A DNA stretch of 64,000 nucleotides from Tethya wilhelma. Its lineage: Eukaryota; Porifera; Demospongiae; Tethyida; Tethyidae. The stretch is taken from assembly GCA_964030475.1 (NCBI GenBank), contig CAXIPT010000003.1, positions 2,933,183 to 2,997,182 of the forward strand, read 5' to 3'. Both the position numbers and the translations under genes were made by a program. Position 1 is the first letter of the stretch; every line of letters starts with the position of its first letter. Below are positions 53,797-64,000 of this stretch, piece after piece. The notes beneath the pieces were generated by a model. That model was not told where the DNA came from and searched no databases. It saw only the letters and a program-made list of their open reading frames with translations.

Positions 53797-55364
53797 TCAT
53801 GTGGAACCATCAAGGGAAATGCTGGTGTCTGCAGTGACATGAAATGGTCCCTCTCTGTCATATTGCTTCAGTTTGAGCAGCTGTGCACTGTCAAACACCC
53901 TCTCAGCAGTAGTGGATGTCACAATGGAGTGGACAATGGCGTACTTCATTTCCTTGCCTTCCTTGCTGTTCTCTGTCTTTCTGTCCAGGAGGTACTCCAT
54001 GAAGCCAGGCTGGGAGAGCCACTCTCCCTGGGCCCATTCAAAGGGAGCTGTGGCTACCAGCACTCCAAGACCAGCCAGTCGGAGATCAGTGAAAGGCTGC
54101 TTGATAATGGACATAAGTGTTGCCATCATGTTGGGGTGGATAGAGTTAAACCATTGTCCACTGGTAGAGCTCTGGTCCTCACAGGAGAGGAGCATTGCCA
54201 CAGCTCTGAGAGACCGGACTCGTACATCAGATGCCCCACTGGCGATGCACTCTCCAATGGTCTTGAGAGCAGAGGTGGTCTGTGAGTCCAGCGAGAGCAA
54301 CACCTTCCTGCCAGAGAGGGTTGAACCCAGCACCCCTAGCGTATCCATGGCAACACCCCATAGAGTTGGTTCGTGGGGGGTCTTCACCGTCTCAAACACC
54401 ACTTGAAGGAACTCAGGATACCGAGAGCAGATGTCAGGAAGACCAGCATCCTTTTGGAGAGAGAGACGACCAAAGAATTTGAGCAAACCTACACATTTGA
54501 AATATCAGTTGAACAGATTGCCATGTGGACTCTACCATGTGATGCAGGCCCACCTGGAACAACAACACTGGCAAAAGGGTCGCTCCGCGAGGCAAGGAGA
54601 AGAGAGTGTATCTTCTCCAGCACCTGCTGACTCTCCAGAAACATCCTGCCTTCACGGCTGTCAATTAGCTGACTCAGCAGTTCAACAGCATTCAGTTTGA
54701 TCAGGATATCATCCAGTTGCAGCTCTTGGACCAGTCTCTCCAGCAACCCAGAGGACTGGATCACCACAGCACCATTCTCATCACCTCTCACCATCACCTG
54801 CACACCCAGATCATACACTCTGTAGCGAACAATGTCCTTCTTTCCCATCATCATCTCCACATCCAAGAGGAACCCCTCAATCACTGCGTCACTCAGCTGG
54901 CCGGGCCTCACCAAGAACTTCAAGAGGAGATCAGAGGCTAGCTTCGCACATTTCAGATCATCCTCTGAAATAATGAGAGTAAGAAGATGGAACATTGTCG
55001 GTGCCGTTACCATAGCTACCACTGCTGGGTCGTCAATGTGTTTATTGAGAACATGTACACACATCATTTTCACGTCAGCTCTGCTCTGCTGGATACCTAG
55101 CTCGATGAACTGACTGTAATCCACTAGAACAGACGATGGAAAGCTAGTGAACAGCTTCTCCAATACTGAGCATGCAGAGTTGACTTCATCTTGGCTGTTG
55201 GACTGGAGCACCTTGAAGAGCAGCGGCAGAGGAACGCTCTGGCTCACTCGTAAGGCGTAGGAAGAGGATGGCTCCGACTCCAGCAGTGCATTGAGATCTT
55301 GAAGGGCCTTGAGGACAGCCTCACCAAGCTGAAGAGACTGGGTTATTTCCTCCAAATTAGCCAT
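53797..55364 (-). CDS. PSMD5: 26S proteasome assembly chaperone PSMD5 (S5b)
   Basis: Two exons, 54554-55364 and 53797-54488, give 500 residues (human 504). All-helical HEAT/armadillo-type protein that chaperones the 19S regulatory particle base and can hold 26S assembly in check, acting in cytosol and nucleus. Seen: an N-terminal LQDLNALLESE, the long hydrophobic repeat series, VRYRVYDLGVQVMVRGDENG mid-protein, and the C-terminal KYAIVHSIVTSTTAERVFD. These match my memory of PSMD5 in order and spacing. Convergent with the CARD gene (155 bp between stops). The start at 55364 (MANLEE) is chosen over the in-frame ATG seven codons upstream because it resembles the family N-terminus. Confidence 0.85.
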
Positions 55365-55870
55365 TTTTTGCTGACTGTACACCACGTGGGTAACTTATTA
55401 AACGAATAATATATTTTTTACTAGAATTTGTCACGTGACTTATTTGTTCCGAGCGAAGCGAGGCTATGTTTGGGTTCAATCGAGATTTTTCGTGGACGAC
55501 GTGATGGCAGACCAAGGTAAACTTCGTGGCGTATCTTGGCTGTGCTTCAGGGGTTTCTCACAAAAGTAAGTAAGGCACTTTGCCTCATCATGAACTTGTC
55601 TCAGGCCAACTTGGGAGATGAAACTGTAGCTTAGAGCGTGGATAGAGTGCCTTGTGACTTTTTGGGCCAAGTTAGATAGTAGGTTTTTACTGAGACGATC
55701 TTTGCCCTGGTGCCCAGACTTGCGACGATCTTTGCCAGAGCGATTGGGAATGTGACCGTTGGATCGTGGAGCTGCTGAGCGAGGATTGCACTTAGTGTAC
55801 CCCTAGTTTACATCATGATTTGCTGATTCAGCATTACATTGCAGTTTCTCTGTGGCCAGTGTGAGGTGCG
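55365..55870. other. Divergent intergenic region with a repeat word
   Basis: 506 bp between the start codons of PSMD5 and the Raw-like gene. Contains CGAGCGAAGCGAGGC near 55450 and two copies of GCGACGATCTTTGCC near 55694-55732. No gene seen. Confidence 0.45.
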
Positions 55871-58321
55871 ATGGACGGCTCCTCGGAGGCTAGAGTGTGT
55901 GCTGTAGGAGAGTTCACTAGGTGAGGCCACATCATCTGTGGTCGTATGAACTATAAGGGGGATTGTAACTTTCTTCCAAATGAAGAATTTTGCTTCTGTT
56001 TTTAATATCTGTGAATTGTTTCATTTCCAGCAAACTAGCTGTGTCCTACCTCGGGTATGTGTGTGAGTGTGAGTGCAGTGAAGCCACTGATCATGGTGAG
56101 GAGCAATCTCCATTGAAAGAGGCTTTCAGATCAGCTCATCTCCAACTCTCTGCAAACCAATGTGAGTTGCCATGGCAACATGGCCTCCACCTGTTGAGTG
56201 TGGTGTTGGTTGTTCAGTGGTGCAGCTCATGGAGAGTGTCTCAGAGAGGAGGGCGGGACCAGGGGGAGGGGCAACCACCATGAGCTGGGGGGAGTTCTGT
56301 GTGTGCTGTACTGAGGTCCATTCTCTCCTCGCTCAACAGCAACCCACGCTGTGAGTTGATCACTGACAAATAGGCCAGCTGGCCTGCTCCATCATGTGCT
56401 CTTCCCACCCAGGTCAGAGTGCAAGGTGACAGAGAAGCCTCCGTGTAGAGTGGTGCGTGGGAAGTGCAAGTGTGAGGTGTTCCTCGGGGGCTCCTGTAAC
56501 CCCACCACCTGGAGGAGAGACGCCACCATCCCTGCCCTCCACAAGGCCGGCATCACCTACTTCAACCCAGTAATGGAGTGAGCATAAACAGTGTTGGCAT
56601 TACTTGAGTGTGTGTGTTTGCTGCAGCAAGTTGACGAGTGGTACCCTGAGTTGATTGAGGTGGAGGAGCAGGCCAAACAGTCAGCCTCCATGCTGTTCTT
56701 TGTCATTGACGACCAGACCCGGGCTGTCTCCTCCATGATAGAAGTGGCCTACCTTGCAGGTGACACTTCCTGCTACCAATATCCTGGCTCATTTATTTGC
56801 TGACTCAGCAGGTGGTGGCAGAGACCTGGTTGTTGTGGTGGAAGATATCAACAAGGAGGGGTCAAAGGTCGGTGAGGATCTCCTCTCTGAACGTGAGAGA
56901 GAGGATTTGAACCGAGGGAGGGCATTTGTCCGCTGCCTGCTGGAGGAGGGGGGCTCCTTCATTAGTGCCTCAATAGAAGAAGGAACACAAGCAGTAGTCA
57001 ATGTAAGTTACCATGGCAATGGGTATATGGATTACATCATTGTTAATTCAGATCCTGCTGGAGGGCAAGAGTGTGTCAGAGTACAGTGTTGAGAGCCGGC
57101 CTCTGAGAGTGGCCCCCAGTGCCCCTCTGGGGGAGAGCCTGAGGCTGCTCACCCAGGTGTTCACCATGTATGACCACGAGAGGAAGGGCAGACTCTCAGT
57201 GCAAGAGGTGAGGGGGCCATCCTCATGTCACCCTGTCGTTAGTGCTCGTTTGTCTCCTTCCCAGGCTGAGATGGCCTTGAGGTCCCTTCACATTCAACTA
57301 CCTGTGCTGTTCTCATTACTGGGATCAAAAAGGATTAATGGATCACATGATCCAAATACAGAGTCACATGATCAAACTACAATATCTTGTGACTTGTCAC
57401 ATGACCTATTGTCACAGTATCAGCAACAAGGCCTATCCTTTGACGACTTTTGCACTTTGTACTCTGAGTTAAAGTACCGTGCTGTGGAATCGGAGAGGGG
57501 TGGTGGAGCACTCCTTGCTAGTATCTCCCTCATCACATCACCACTCAAGTGGCTAGCAAGTAAACACACACACACACACACACACACATTGTTTCAATAT
57601 TATATAGCAGCCTACAAGTTTGAGTCTTCTAGTAGTGTGGTTGTTCCCTCTCAGGTCTGCTGTGGACGATGCCTCCTGGTCCGGAGAACCCTCCTGTCTT
57701 CTGTGATGTGTTCCTTGGGGGCAGCTGTGGAAACAGCACTTGGAGACAAGAGACAGCAATACCAATGTTGAAGTAAGTGAACTTTGAACCTTGTGTCTGT
57801 CTCTCTCATGGTGCTGGTGCCGTTGCCTAGGCAACATGGGGTGTCGTTCTTCAACCCCCAGCTGCCCCACTGGGACGTGAGACTGATGCCCATCGAGAGG
57901 GAGGCCAAGGAGCACTGCTCCGTCCTGCTGTTTGTGGTGTGTGGGGACACTCTAGCCGTTGCCTCAATGGTGGAGGCCGCCTACTACATTGGCAAGAGCA
58001 GGAACATGGTTCTCTGTATGTCGGACATCGCCACTCCCTCTGAGGGGGGCACCACCGACATTGAAGGAATGACGGTAGGACTCCATCAATCCATCTTCTC
58101 ACATCACTGCTAACCACACTCTCTCTGTTTAGCTTTCAGCAAGAGCAGTGAGAGACTACAATCGTGGCAGAGCGTACCTTGCCAGCATGGCCAACAAGGC
58201 CCATCTTCCCATCTATTCCAATGTCTCCGATGCTGTTCTCAGTGCCGTATACAATGTGAGGGGCGGTAGGGTCTACCACAGAACACCCAGCCATGGGCCA
58301 CTCACTGGCACCAGTGTCTGA
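55871..58321 (+). CDS. Raw-like protein with two nucleoside-deoxyribosyltransferase-like domains
   Basis: 598 residues from 11 exons in continuous phase: 55871-55920, 56031-56161, 56218-56350, 56413-56569, 56627-56759, 56812-57002, 57052-57207, 57265-57559, 57655-57772, 57831-58074 and 58133-58321. It carries two copies of a Rossmann-like module. The first has EVFLGGSCNPTTWRRDATIP and ITYFNPVMEQVDEWYPELIE; the second has DVFLGGSCGNSTWRQETAIP and VSFFNPQLPHWDVRLMPIER. Each is followed by a VxxxVExAYxxG-type helix. Between them is an EF-hand-like segment (VFTMYDHERKGRLSVQE). This domain is shared with Drosophila Raw, a negative regulator of JNK signalling, and resembles nucleoside 2-deoxyribosyltransferases. 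Whether it has enzyme activity is unknown. Confidence 0.72.
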
Positions 58322-58625
58322 CATAATGCTGTGAACAGGACTCTTCAATGCTTCCATTATTTTGTGGTATCACATGCCAGTTAATTGCTAGTGCTTCTGA
58401 ATAGCTTTTCATTTTTAGCTCAATCAATTTTTATTCTTGCGTACATGTACAATGTGTGTGTGTGTGTGTGTAGTTGGTTGTTGTGAATTAATTCAGTTAT
58501 TTATTGAGTACGTGTGAAGTTTGGACTATCTCTTGAATTTCCCAAAAACATACAATTAATATGAGACAACAAACAATAATTGGTATACAGCACTTGAGGT
58601 CAATAGGTCATGATGTGTGGAGTTG
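58322..58625. other. Convergent intergenic spacer
   Basis: 3' flanks of the Raw-like gene and DPM2. AT-rich with a short GT run (58454-58471). No gene. Confidence 0.5.
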
Positions 58626-58953
58626 CTAGGATGCTTTCTTCTTCCTCTTCTTTGCATTGTCTTTTACTAAGACCACGCCCACAAACACTCCTATGGCTGC
58701 CAGCAGTGTTACCCCTGCTACCAGTGGTAGGAGTGTGGCGTACCAGCGAGGGAGGAACCACGAGTGGAGGACATGAGACTCATCAACGAATGGCTAGGAC
58801 AGGGAACAACAGCAATTAGTGAGGGGCAGCTGTGTGCGATGGATGGAGCTAGCTAGGTCTTACCAGCACCATCACCCATAAGGTGTAATAGAGGAAGATA
58901 AGGAGAGCTAATGAGATGAGACATGTTCCGACAGCTTTGTCTGTTAGTGTTGC
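58626..58953 (-). CDS. DPM2: DPM2, dolichol-phosphate mannose synthase subunit
   Basis: Two exons located, 58864-58953 and 58626-58793, joined in phase; the exon with the start codon lies further right and was not fixed. Two transmembrane helices are visible: LISLALLIFLYYTLWVMVL (human LIIFTYYTAWVILL) and, after PFVDESHVLHSWFLPRWYA (human PFIDSQHVIHKYFLPRAYA), a second helix. It ends in a Lys-rich tail (KKRKKKAS). DPM2 anchors the DPM1 catalytic subunit in the ER membrane and also supports GPI anchor synthesis. Length fits the family (about 85 residues). Confidence 0.88.
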
Positions 58954-59384
58954 CTATCAGCAGTGCATGGGTGTGTGTGGTGCAGCAACAACAATCACCA
59001 CTGGGAGAATGAGATAATTTATGCAATGGGTGTGGCAAACATTACATCATAAGTGTAGTTCCCAAATAACGCCCATCACCTTACAGTACTTATATACACA
59101 CACATACACATCTGTGAGTACTGATAATTTGGCTCTTCACATATCCTACAATAATTATCACAGTACCAACATATTCGTCCAAACACACATTATCTGCTCA
59201 CTACATTATACCATACCATTCTTCCTTGATCCGTTTCATTTCCGTAAATTCTCCCATTAATGAATAATTAGATGTAGGCGTGGTTGCTTCTAAAATTGTT
59301 GTAAATAAGACCACCACGACGTGAACGAACAAAGCAGGATGGCTCTTGAAAGATAACACCATAGATATTATCTTTCTTATCCTC

Positions 59385-60062
59385 ATGGACATGTTAAACA
59401 GTTTAGCTACGGCTGCTGGACTCAATCGCTCGAAAAAGAAGTTTCTATTCAACGTTACTTTTTGTCTCCAGGATTTGCTGAATACAACTTACGTGAGTGG
59501 AGTGCTGTTTGCCAAGATCAAGCTACGGGATGGTAGGGTGTTCAATGAACTCTCTGAAAGGTTAGAAGCTCTCTCTCTGTATTTGTGTGGTTATTAGCGC
59601 TAGTTGTAATGGCTGAGATATTATAAATAAGGGAGACAAGTATATATGACCTTCTCTCTCACATACACACACACTCTCTCAAGGTGTGAGGTGAAGAGCC
59701 ACTGTGTAAAGTGGGACCAGTCCTTCCAGTTCCCTTGTAAGATGTATGCCAGTCCACAGACAGGAGAGCTAGAGCCATGTAGCTGTAAAGTGTCAGTCAG
59801 AATGGTCAGTTTAAGTGATGTGTGTGTTTGTAAACAGAGGCTGCATGGGTTGGAGGCTTCCAAAGTCACTTCCTTTGTTTCCTGGAACTAGCCTGTTGGG
59901 GGAATGACATGATGGCAGTGAACTGGTTAATGGGGGGTGTTAGCTAACAGTGTGTGAAGGTGTCCCCTGCAGTGCTGTGTGTCAGACACCAAGTATGTGG
60001 GAGGCATGACTAGCCAGCAATGAATATTCTATTTTGCATCACCAGTAGTTCACAGTGGTGCA

Positions 60063-60105
<43 letters not shown>

Positions 60106-61295
60106 ATCTTAGGAAACAAAAGGTGGAAAATCTTACAAAAAGGTTTGTCTTTGTGTTGTGTCCTCTCTCTAGTCAAACTATTCATTAGTTGTGTAGACAG
60201 TGTTGTGAAATTGAGCGCAACAGCTTTTATAGCTGATAATCTTTTCCCAGAAGATCCTCCAAATGAGGTCAAATTGCAATCATCATTATTGCTGGCTTTT
60301 ATCAATGGAATGTGAATTGCTATGGTAACGAGCGCGCCTCCTTGCTGATCAGTTGCAACGTTTGTATTTTAAGAGCTAGTGCTCAAATTCTAAAGTGTGT
60401 TAAATGGACACATGGCAGTAGTTGTGAGTGTGTGTACAAGGTAGCATGGAATGTTGTAAACCTCTTTAGGTAGTCTGCATAGCTCGCCTCTTAAGTAGAT
60501 TCCTCTCTCTATCTCACAGCTGGGATTCGTCAAGCTCAACCTGGCAGAGTATGCTGGTGCTGGAGAGACCAGGAGGAAATATCTTCTGGAGAGCTACAAC
60601 GAACACAAGCACAGACCCGATAACTCCATTCTGAAGGTGATGATCTCACTGAAGCAAGTGTCAGGAGATGTGCTGTTCAAGGCGTAAGTGAACAAAGGTC
60701 TTTTGTTGCACAGTGTAGTGTGGTTAACCAGTCACTCCACTTGTGGCCTGCAGCCCAAGAGCCCCAGTGTGGGAGCTAGAGGATGAGGGGATACAACCTG
60801 ATATTAGGGGAGGCTCCTATGATAATAGACTCTCTCTGCTCAGTACTACCAGTTCAGGTAATTTGAAGGAATACNTGTTGTAAACCTCTTTAGGTAGTCT
60901 GCATAGCTCGCCTCTTAAGTAGATTCCTCTCTCTATCTCACAGCTGGGATTCGTCAAGCTCAACCTGGCAGAGTATGCTGGTGCTGGAGAGACTAGGAGG
61001 AAATACCTTCTGGAGAGCTACAACGAACACAAGCACAGACCCGATAACTCCATTCTGAAGGTGATGATCTCACTGAAGCAAGTGTCAGGAGATGTGCTGT
61101 TCAAGGCGTAAGTGAACAAAGGTCTTTTGTTGCACAGTGTTAGTGTGGTTAACCAGTCACTCCACTTGTGGCCTGCAGCCCAAGAGCCCCAGTGTGGGAG
61201 CTAGAGGATGAGGGGATACAACCTGATATTAGGGGAGGCTCATATGATAATAGACTCTCTCTGCTCAGTACTACCAGTTCAGGTGATTTGACATA

Positions 61296-61343
<48 letters not shown>

Positions 61344-62425
61344 TGTGAATGTGTTGTTCCATTAGTGAGTGGCAATGGGAGCCTTCAAGATGTGAGGAGG
61401 AGGGCCAGCAGTGGCCAGGAGAAGAAGACCTCCAGTGCTGGCAACCTCAGAACACACAGTGGCACTGAACAAGGTCAGTTGGTGGTTTCATTTTAGGCAA
61501 ACTTTCAATTTGGATGTTTTCAAACTATATGATAATGTATACATAAACTATGCTATAGTAAACAACCATAAAATGGTTTATCCCCTCATCTCTAGCCTCT
61601 GGCAGTGAAAGCAGCAACCCAGCCAGCAATGAGAGCATCACTGAGGAGGGGCAGGGATCCTCAGAGTCTCAAGAAAGAACTCCACAGAACCTGTCCCCTA
61701 AATTAGCTAACTTGCGATCAGATCATCACAGTAGAAGTAACTCGGTAGGGGGCGAGAGTACTCCAGAGGCTCACTCCCAGCCGACCTTCACTCACAGAAG
61801 GCAGACCAGCCTCGGGTTCCTCGCCCCAGCAGGAAGCAACTCACCACGACACAGAAGACAGCAGAGTCTGGTGTCAGGTCAAAGTTCAAAGTCTACCTCA
61901 GCGTACTCGACTCTTTCTGAAAGGTCAACCAGCAGTTGGGACGATGAGACTGGTTCAATCTCTGGCAGCACCTTCAGTCGGCTCTCCTTGCTGCCACCCA
62001 GCTCAAGAGTGGAGCAGTCCAGGGTGAACGCCCAGAGTGTGATAGAGCAGCTCTTCCAGAACCACGAGCTGCTGGTCCAAGAGGAAGGGGAGGAGGAGGA
62101 AATAGGACTGAAGATCTACGTCGATAAAACTGCAGGCACTGTCACACTAACAGGACATGACTTGTGAGAATATAATGGCTGAAAATAGAGACAAATAGTT
62201 TGACAGTTGTTGTATCTCTGCAGGAAATACTCCAACCTGAAACCAGTGGACATGAAGCAAGCCACTGGTGGAAGTCCCAAAGCTAGGCACAAGAAGACTG
62301 CTACTTCCAAAGATGGAACGTTGAGAGCATCTGAGGCAAAGACAGTCTCAGCTCTGCTAGCAGCTGCTAGTGAGCACACTTCTAGTGGTAGTCACAGCAG
62401 ACAGCACTCTGATAGCAAGAGCTAG
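59385..62425 (+). CDS. EEIG1/FAM102-family protein (N-terminal C2 domain)
   Basis: Exons include 59385-59560, 59684-59804, 60113-60142, 60520-60683 (also as a second copy at 60944-61107), an exon ending near 60858/61281, and further exons to the stop at 62423-62425. Seen: KKKFLFNVTFCLQDLL, VSGVLFAKIKLRDG (human VNGVLFCKVRLLDG), then KWDQSFQFPCKMYASPQTGE. TKGGKSYKKLGFVKLNLAEY (human [20 protein letters not shown]) and DNSILKVMISLKQVSGD follow. After the NT-C2 domain comes a long Ser-rich region with RQTSLGF and RQQSLVSG repeats. It ends with a short conserved C-terminal block, IEQLFQNHELL followed by GLKIYVDKTAGTVTLTGHDL (human LRLFVSRDGSATLSG). Human members work in oestrogen and RANK signalling; the molecular role is unclear. 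The duplicated exon flanks an N. Confidence 0.85.
60452..61290. repeat. 423-bp tandem duplication with SNPs across an N
   Basis: 60452-60874 and 60876 to about 61290 align at an offset of 424, with several single-base differences (for example GAGACCAGG versus GAGACTAGG, and CTCCTATG versus CTCATATG) and one 1-bp indel. A single N lies between. Both copies carry the same two EEIG1 exons. Confidence 0.9.
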
Positions 62426-62584
62426 CAACTCACTGTATGGCTATACTGTTACTGTTGCTCTATCTCTCCCTCTCCCTCCACCCCCACCCCTCTCTCTCAT
62501 TGCAGCTTATGTTATAACATTTATGGCTATTATTTAACAATAACACCATTTCAACCTAGTTTCAATTCACATGTACTCCTATCA

Positions 62585-63043
62585 TTAAGTGAGTTTGTCT
62601 AGGTAAGGTTGCAGTCTCTGTTCAAAATCCTCTCTCTGCTCTTCTATGCTGGCTACAGTGGTCTCCAAGGAGTTGCGACCCAACCAATCTGTCTTCTCCG
62701 TGCACAACCCGTTCACCTTGTTTCTGTCGTCCTTCCCCCACTTCCCAGAGATCCTCTCAGGATCAGCCAGGGTGTCTCTGGTGGTGGCAATCAACTCTGA
62801 CAGCTGCCTGCCAGCCTCTGCACAGGCACACCTATCAATACACACTCAGCATGGAGTCACAATGAGCTCCCTTACCAACAGTAGCTAAGAATTGAGCACA
62901 CTCGGTCTGTCCATTTCTCTCTGCCATGTCCCTTGCAGTCTCCCCGTGCATGGTCTTGAGTCTAGCATCACCTCCGAGGGACACCAGTGTCCTCACACAG
63001 CCCAGCCTCCCCCACGAGGCACACACATGAAGAGGTGTGTAGC
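62585..63043 (-). CDS. Ankyrin-repeat protein with Hsp70 C-terminal-like tail (ANKRD45-like), 3' exons
   Basis: Two exons, 62876-63043 and 62585-62817, in phase. The first encodes an ankyrin repeat pair (GYTPLHVCASWGRLGCVRTL, then GETARDMAERNGQTECAQFL). The second has a helical stretch typical of the lid end of Hsp70 (ISGKWGKDDRNKVNGLCTEK followed by TDWLGRN), ending LQPYLDKLT (Hsp70: EDKETMEKAVEEKIEWLES ... VQPIISKLY). This combination is known to me from ANKRD45, linked to cilia and midbody. Upstream exons are not in the window or lie beyond the palindromic element that begins 14 bp upstream of the first exon here. Confidence 0.7.
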
Positions 63044-63056
63044 CTGGACAGCATAG

Positions 63057-63942
63057 GGTAGCTCCATGCCAAATCAACACAAGAAAATGAGCACCCTCAC
63101 GGAATTCAACGAAACTTGAGGTACACATACCTTACCACCAGTTATTATTCCACACCTGATTTGGGTGTCATATGTTGTATGGCTTCTGACTTATAAGCCA
63201 CTGAAATTTGCCATTTTTAATCATTTCTTGCCGCTTAATAGCAAATAACTTTTTTTTTTTATTGTTTCCAGCTCTACTGAGACTGGTACCATTGTACTCG
63301 GCATAAAATTTCGCTTCAAATGATATACTTGAAGTGGGTGGTCATTCGGTAGCAGGTTAAAGGTCGTCTTTTAAAGGCGTTACTAAAAAAAGACGTCTTT
63401 TTTTTCCCGCAATTTTTTTACAATGTTATCTGCAAAAATTGTTCCTTATTATGTACAAGTTTGGTAATGGGATCTAAATGGGATCAGAAGATAAAGGACT
63501 AAACGTACACTTTTGTTCAAAATCCATGAAAGAAAAAATTAAAATTACAACACTCAGGCATTTATGTTTTGACCTGTATCTCCTGATGCCATTTAGATCC
63601 CATCACCAAACTTATACAAAATAAAGGACGATTTTTGTAGATTACATTGAGTGAAAATCACGCAAAAAAAAGACGTCATTTTTAGTAACGCTCAATAATT
63701 ATTATAGATTTAAAAAATAACCTTTGACCTGCTAGCGAGTGACCATCAACTTCAAGTATATCATCTGAAGCAAAATTTCATGCCGAGTACAATGGTATCA
63801 GTCTTGGCAGCTAAAAACAATCAGAGCATTAGTTATTTGCTAATAAATGGGATAATAACTTGTGGTAAGGTATGTGTACCTCAAGTTTCGTTGAATTCTA
63901 TGAGGGTGCTCATTTTTTGCGTTGACTTGGCCTGGAATTGCC
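63057..63942. mobile_element. 890-bp nearly complete palindrome (fold-back element)
   Basis: Left arm from about 63057 and right arm to about 63942 are complementary over most of their length: GAGCACCCTCA, AACGAAACTTGAGGTACACA, the GTACTCGGCATAAAATTTCG region, TTACTAAAAAAAGACGTC, TTTAGATCCCAT. Only about 70-100 bases at 63505-63590 are left as a loop. No coding capacity. It lies in the ANKRD45-like gene's intron or 5' flank. Confidence 0.85.
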
Positions 63943-64000
63943 CCATAACAACTATTAATTATTTGGGAATTTACAGTCAAACTGAATGAGTTAAGCTTAT

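Noticed and set aside
1..64000. CRISPR arrays, bacterial operons, riboswitches or tRNA genes
   Set aside because: Repeats here are microsatellites, minisatellites, MITEs or assembly duplications with no CRISPR spacing. Genes are spliced. I saw no convincing tRNA cloverleaf, although reading by eye could miss one.

Overview
The window is an intron-rich, gene-dense stretch of an early-branching animal, most likely a sponge. This rests on gene content and style: animal genes such as Vav, RABGEF1, FANCA, DNMT1 and EEIG1/FAM102, very short introns (many 45-70 bp), tight head-to-head gene pairs, abundant GT/GA microsatellites and small inverted-repeat elements. No search was possible, so species and orthology are calls from remembered family motifs.

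Layout: Vav N-terminus (-); CARD/coiled-coil gene (+); FANCA (+) with an inverted central block and a nested antisense secreted-protein gene; a membrane mucin (+); XRCC4 (-) head to head with TM2D2 (+); a broken DNMT1 (-). Then about 10 kb of repeats (18.5-29 kb) with a FIRRM-like gene start. Next come a DEG/ENaC channel (+), uridine-cytidine kinase (+), a MetX-like acyltransferase (-), a DPNxGP-repeat ORF joined at an N to the ORC5 C-terminus (+), an orphan coiled-coil protein (+), SWT1 (-), an MFS transporter (+), a small unknown gene (-) and TTF1 (+) carrying a Penelope-like retroelement in an intron. Last are RABGEF1/Rabex-5 (-), a second CARD gene (+), PSMD5 (-), a Raw-like double-domain protein (+), DPM2 (-), EEIG1/FAM102 (+) and an ankyrin/Hsp70C gene (-) next to an 890-bp palindrome.

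Assembly quality matters for every reading here. N characters lie at 5206, 15423, 16165-16166, 18543, 24048-24104, 35000, 39957, 50063, 52116 and 60875. Three of them separate near-identical tandem copies, one pair with SNPs, which looks like unmerged haplotypes. One borders an inverted FANCA block, one joins two unrelated coding pieces, and three bound a DNMT1 segment with several apparent frameshifts. These are probably artefacts, but each can be tested.

Functionally the window mixes genome maintenance and replication (FANCA, XRCC4, FIRRM-like, ORC5, DNMT1, TTF1), signalling and trafficking (Vav, RABGEF1, two CARD proteins, EEIG1) and metabolism (UCK, MetX-like, DPM2). I see no operon logic. 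The shared feature is divergent gene pairs with roughly 60-350 bp between start codons.
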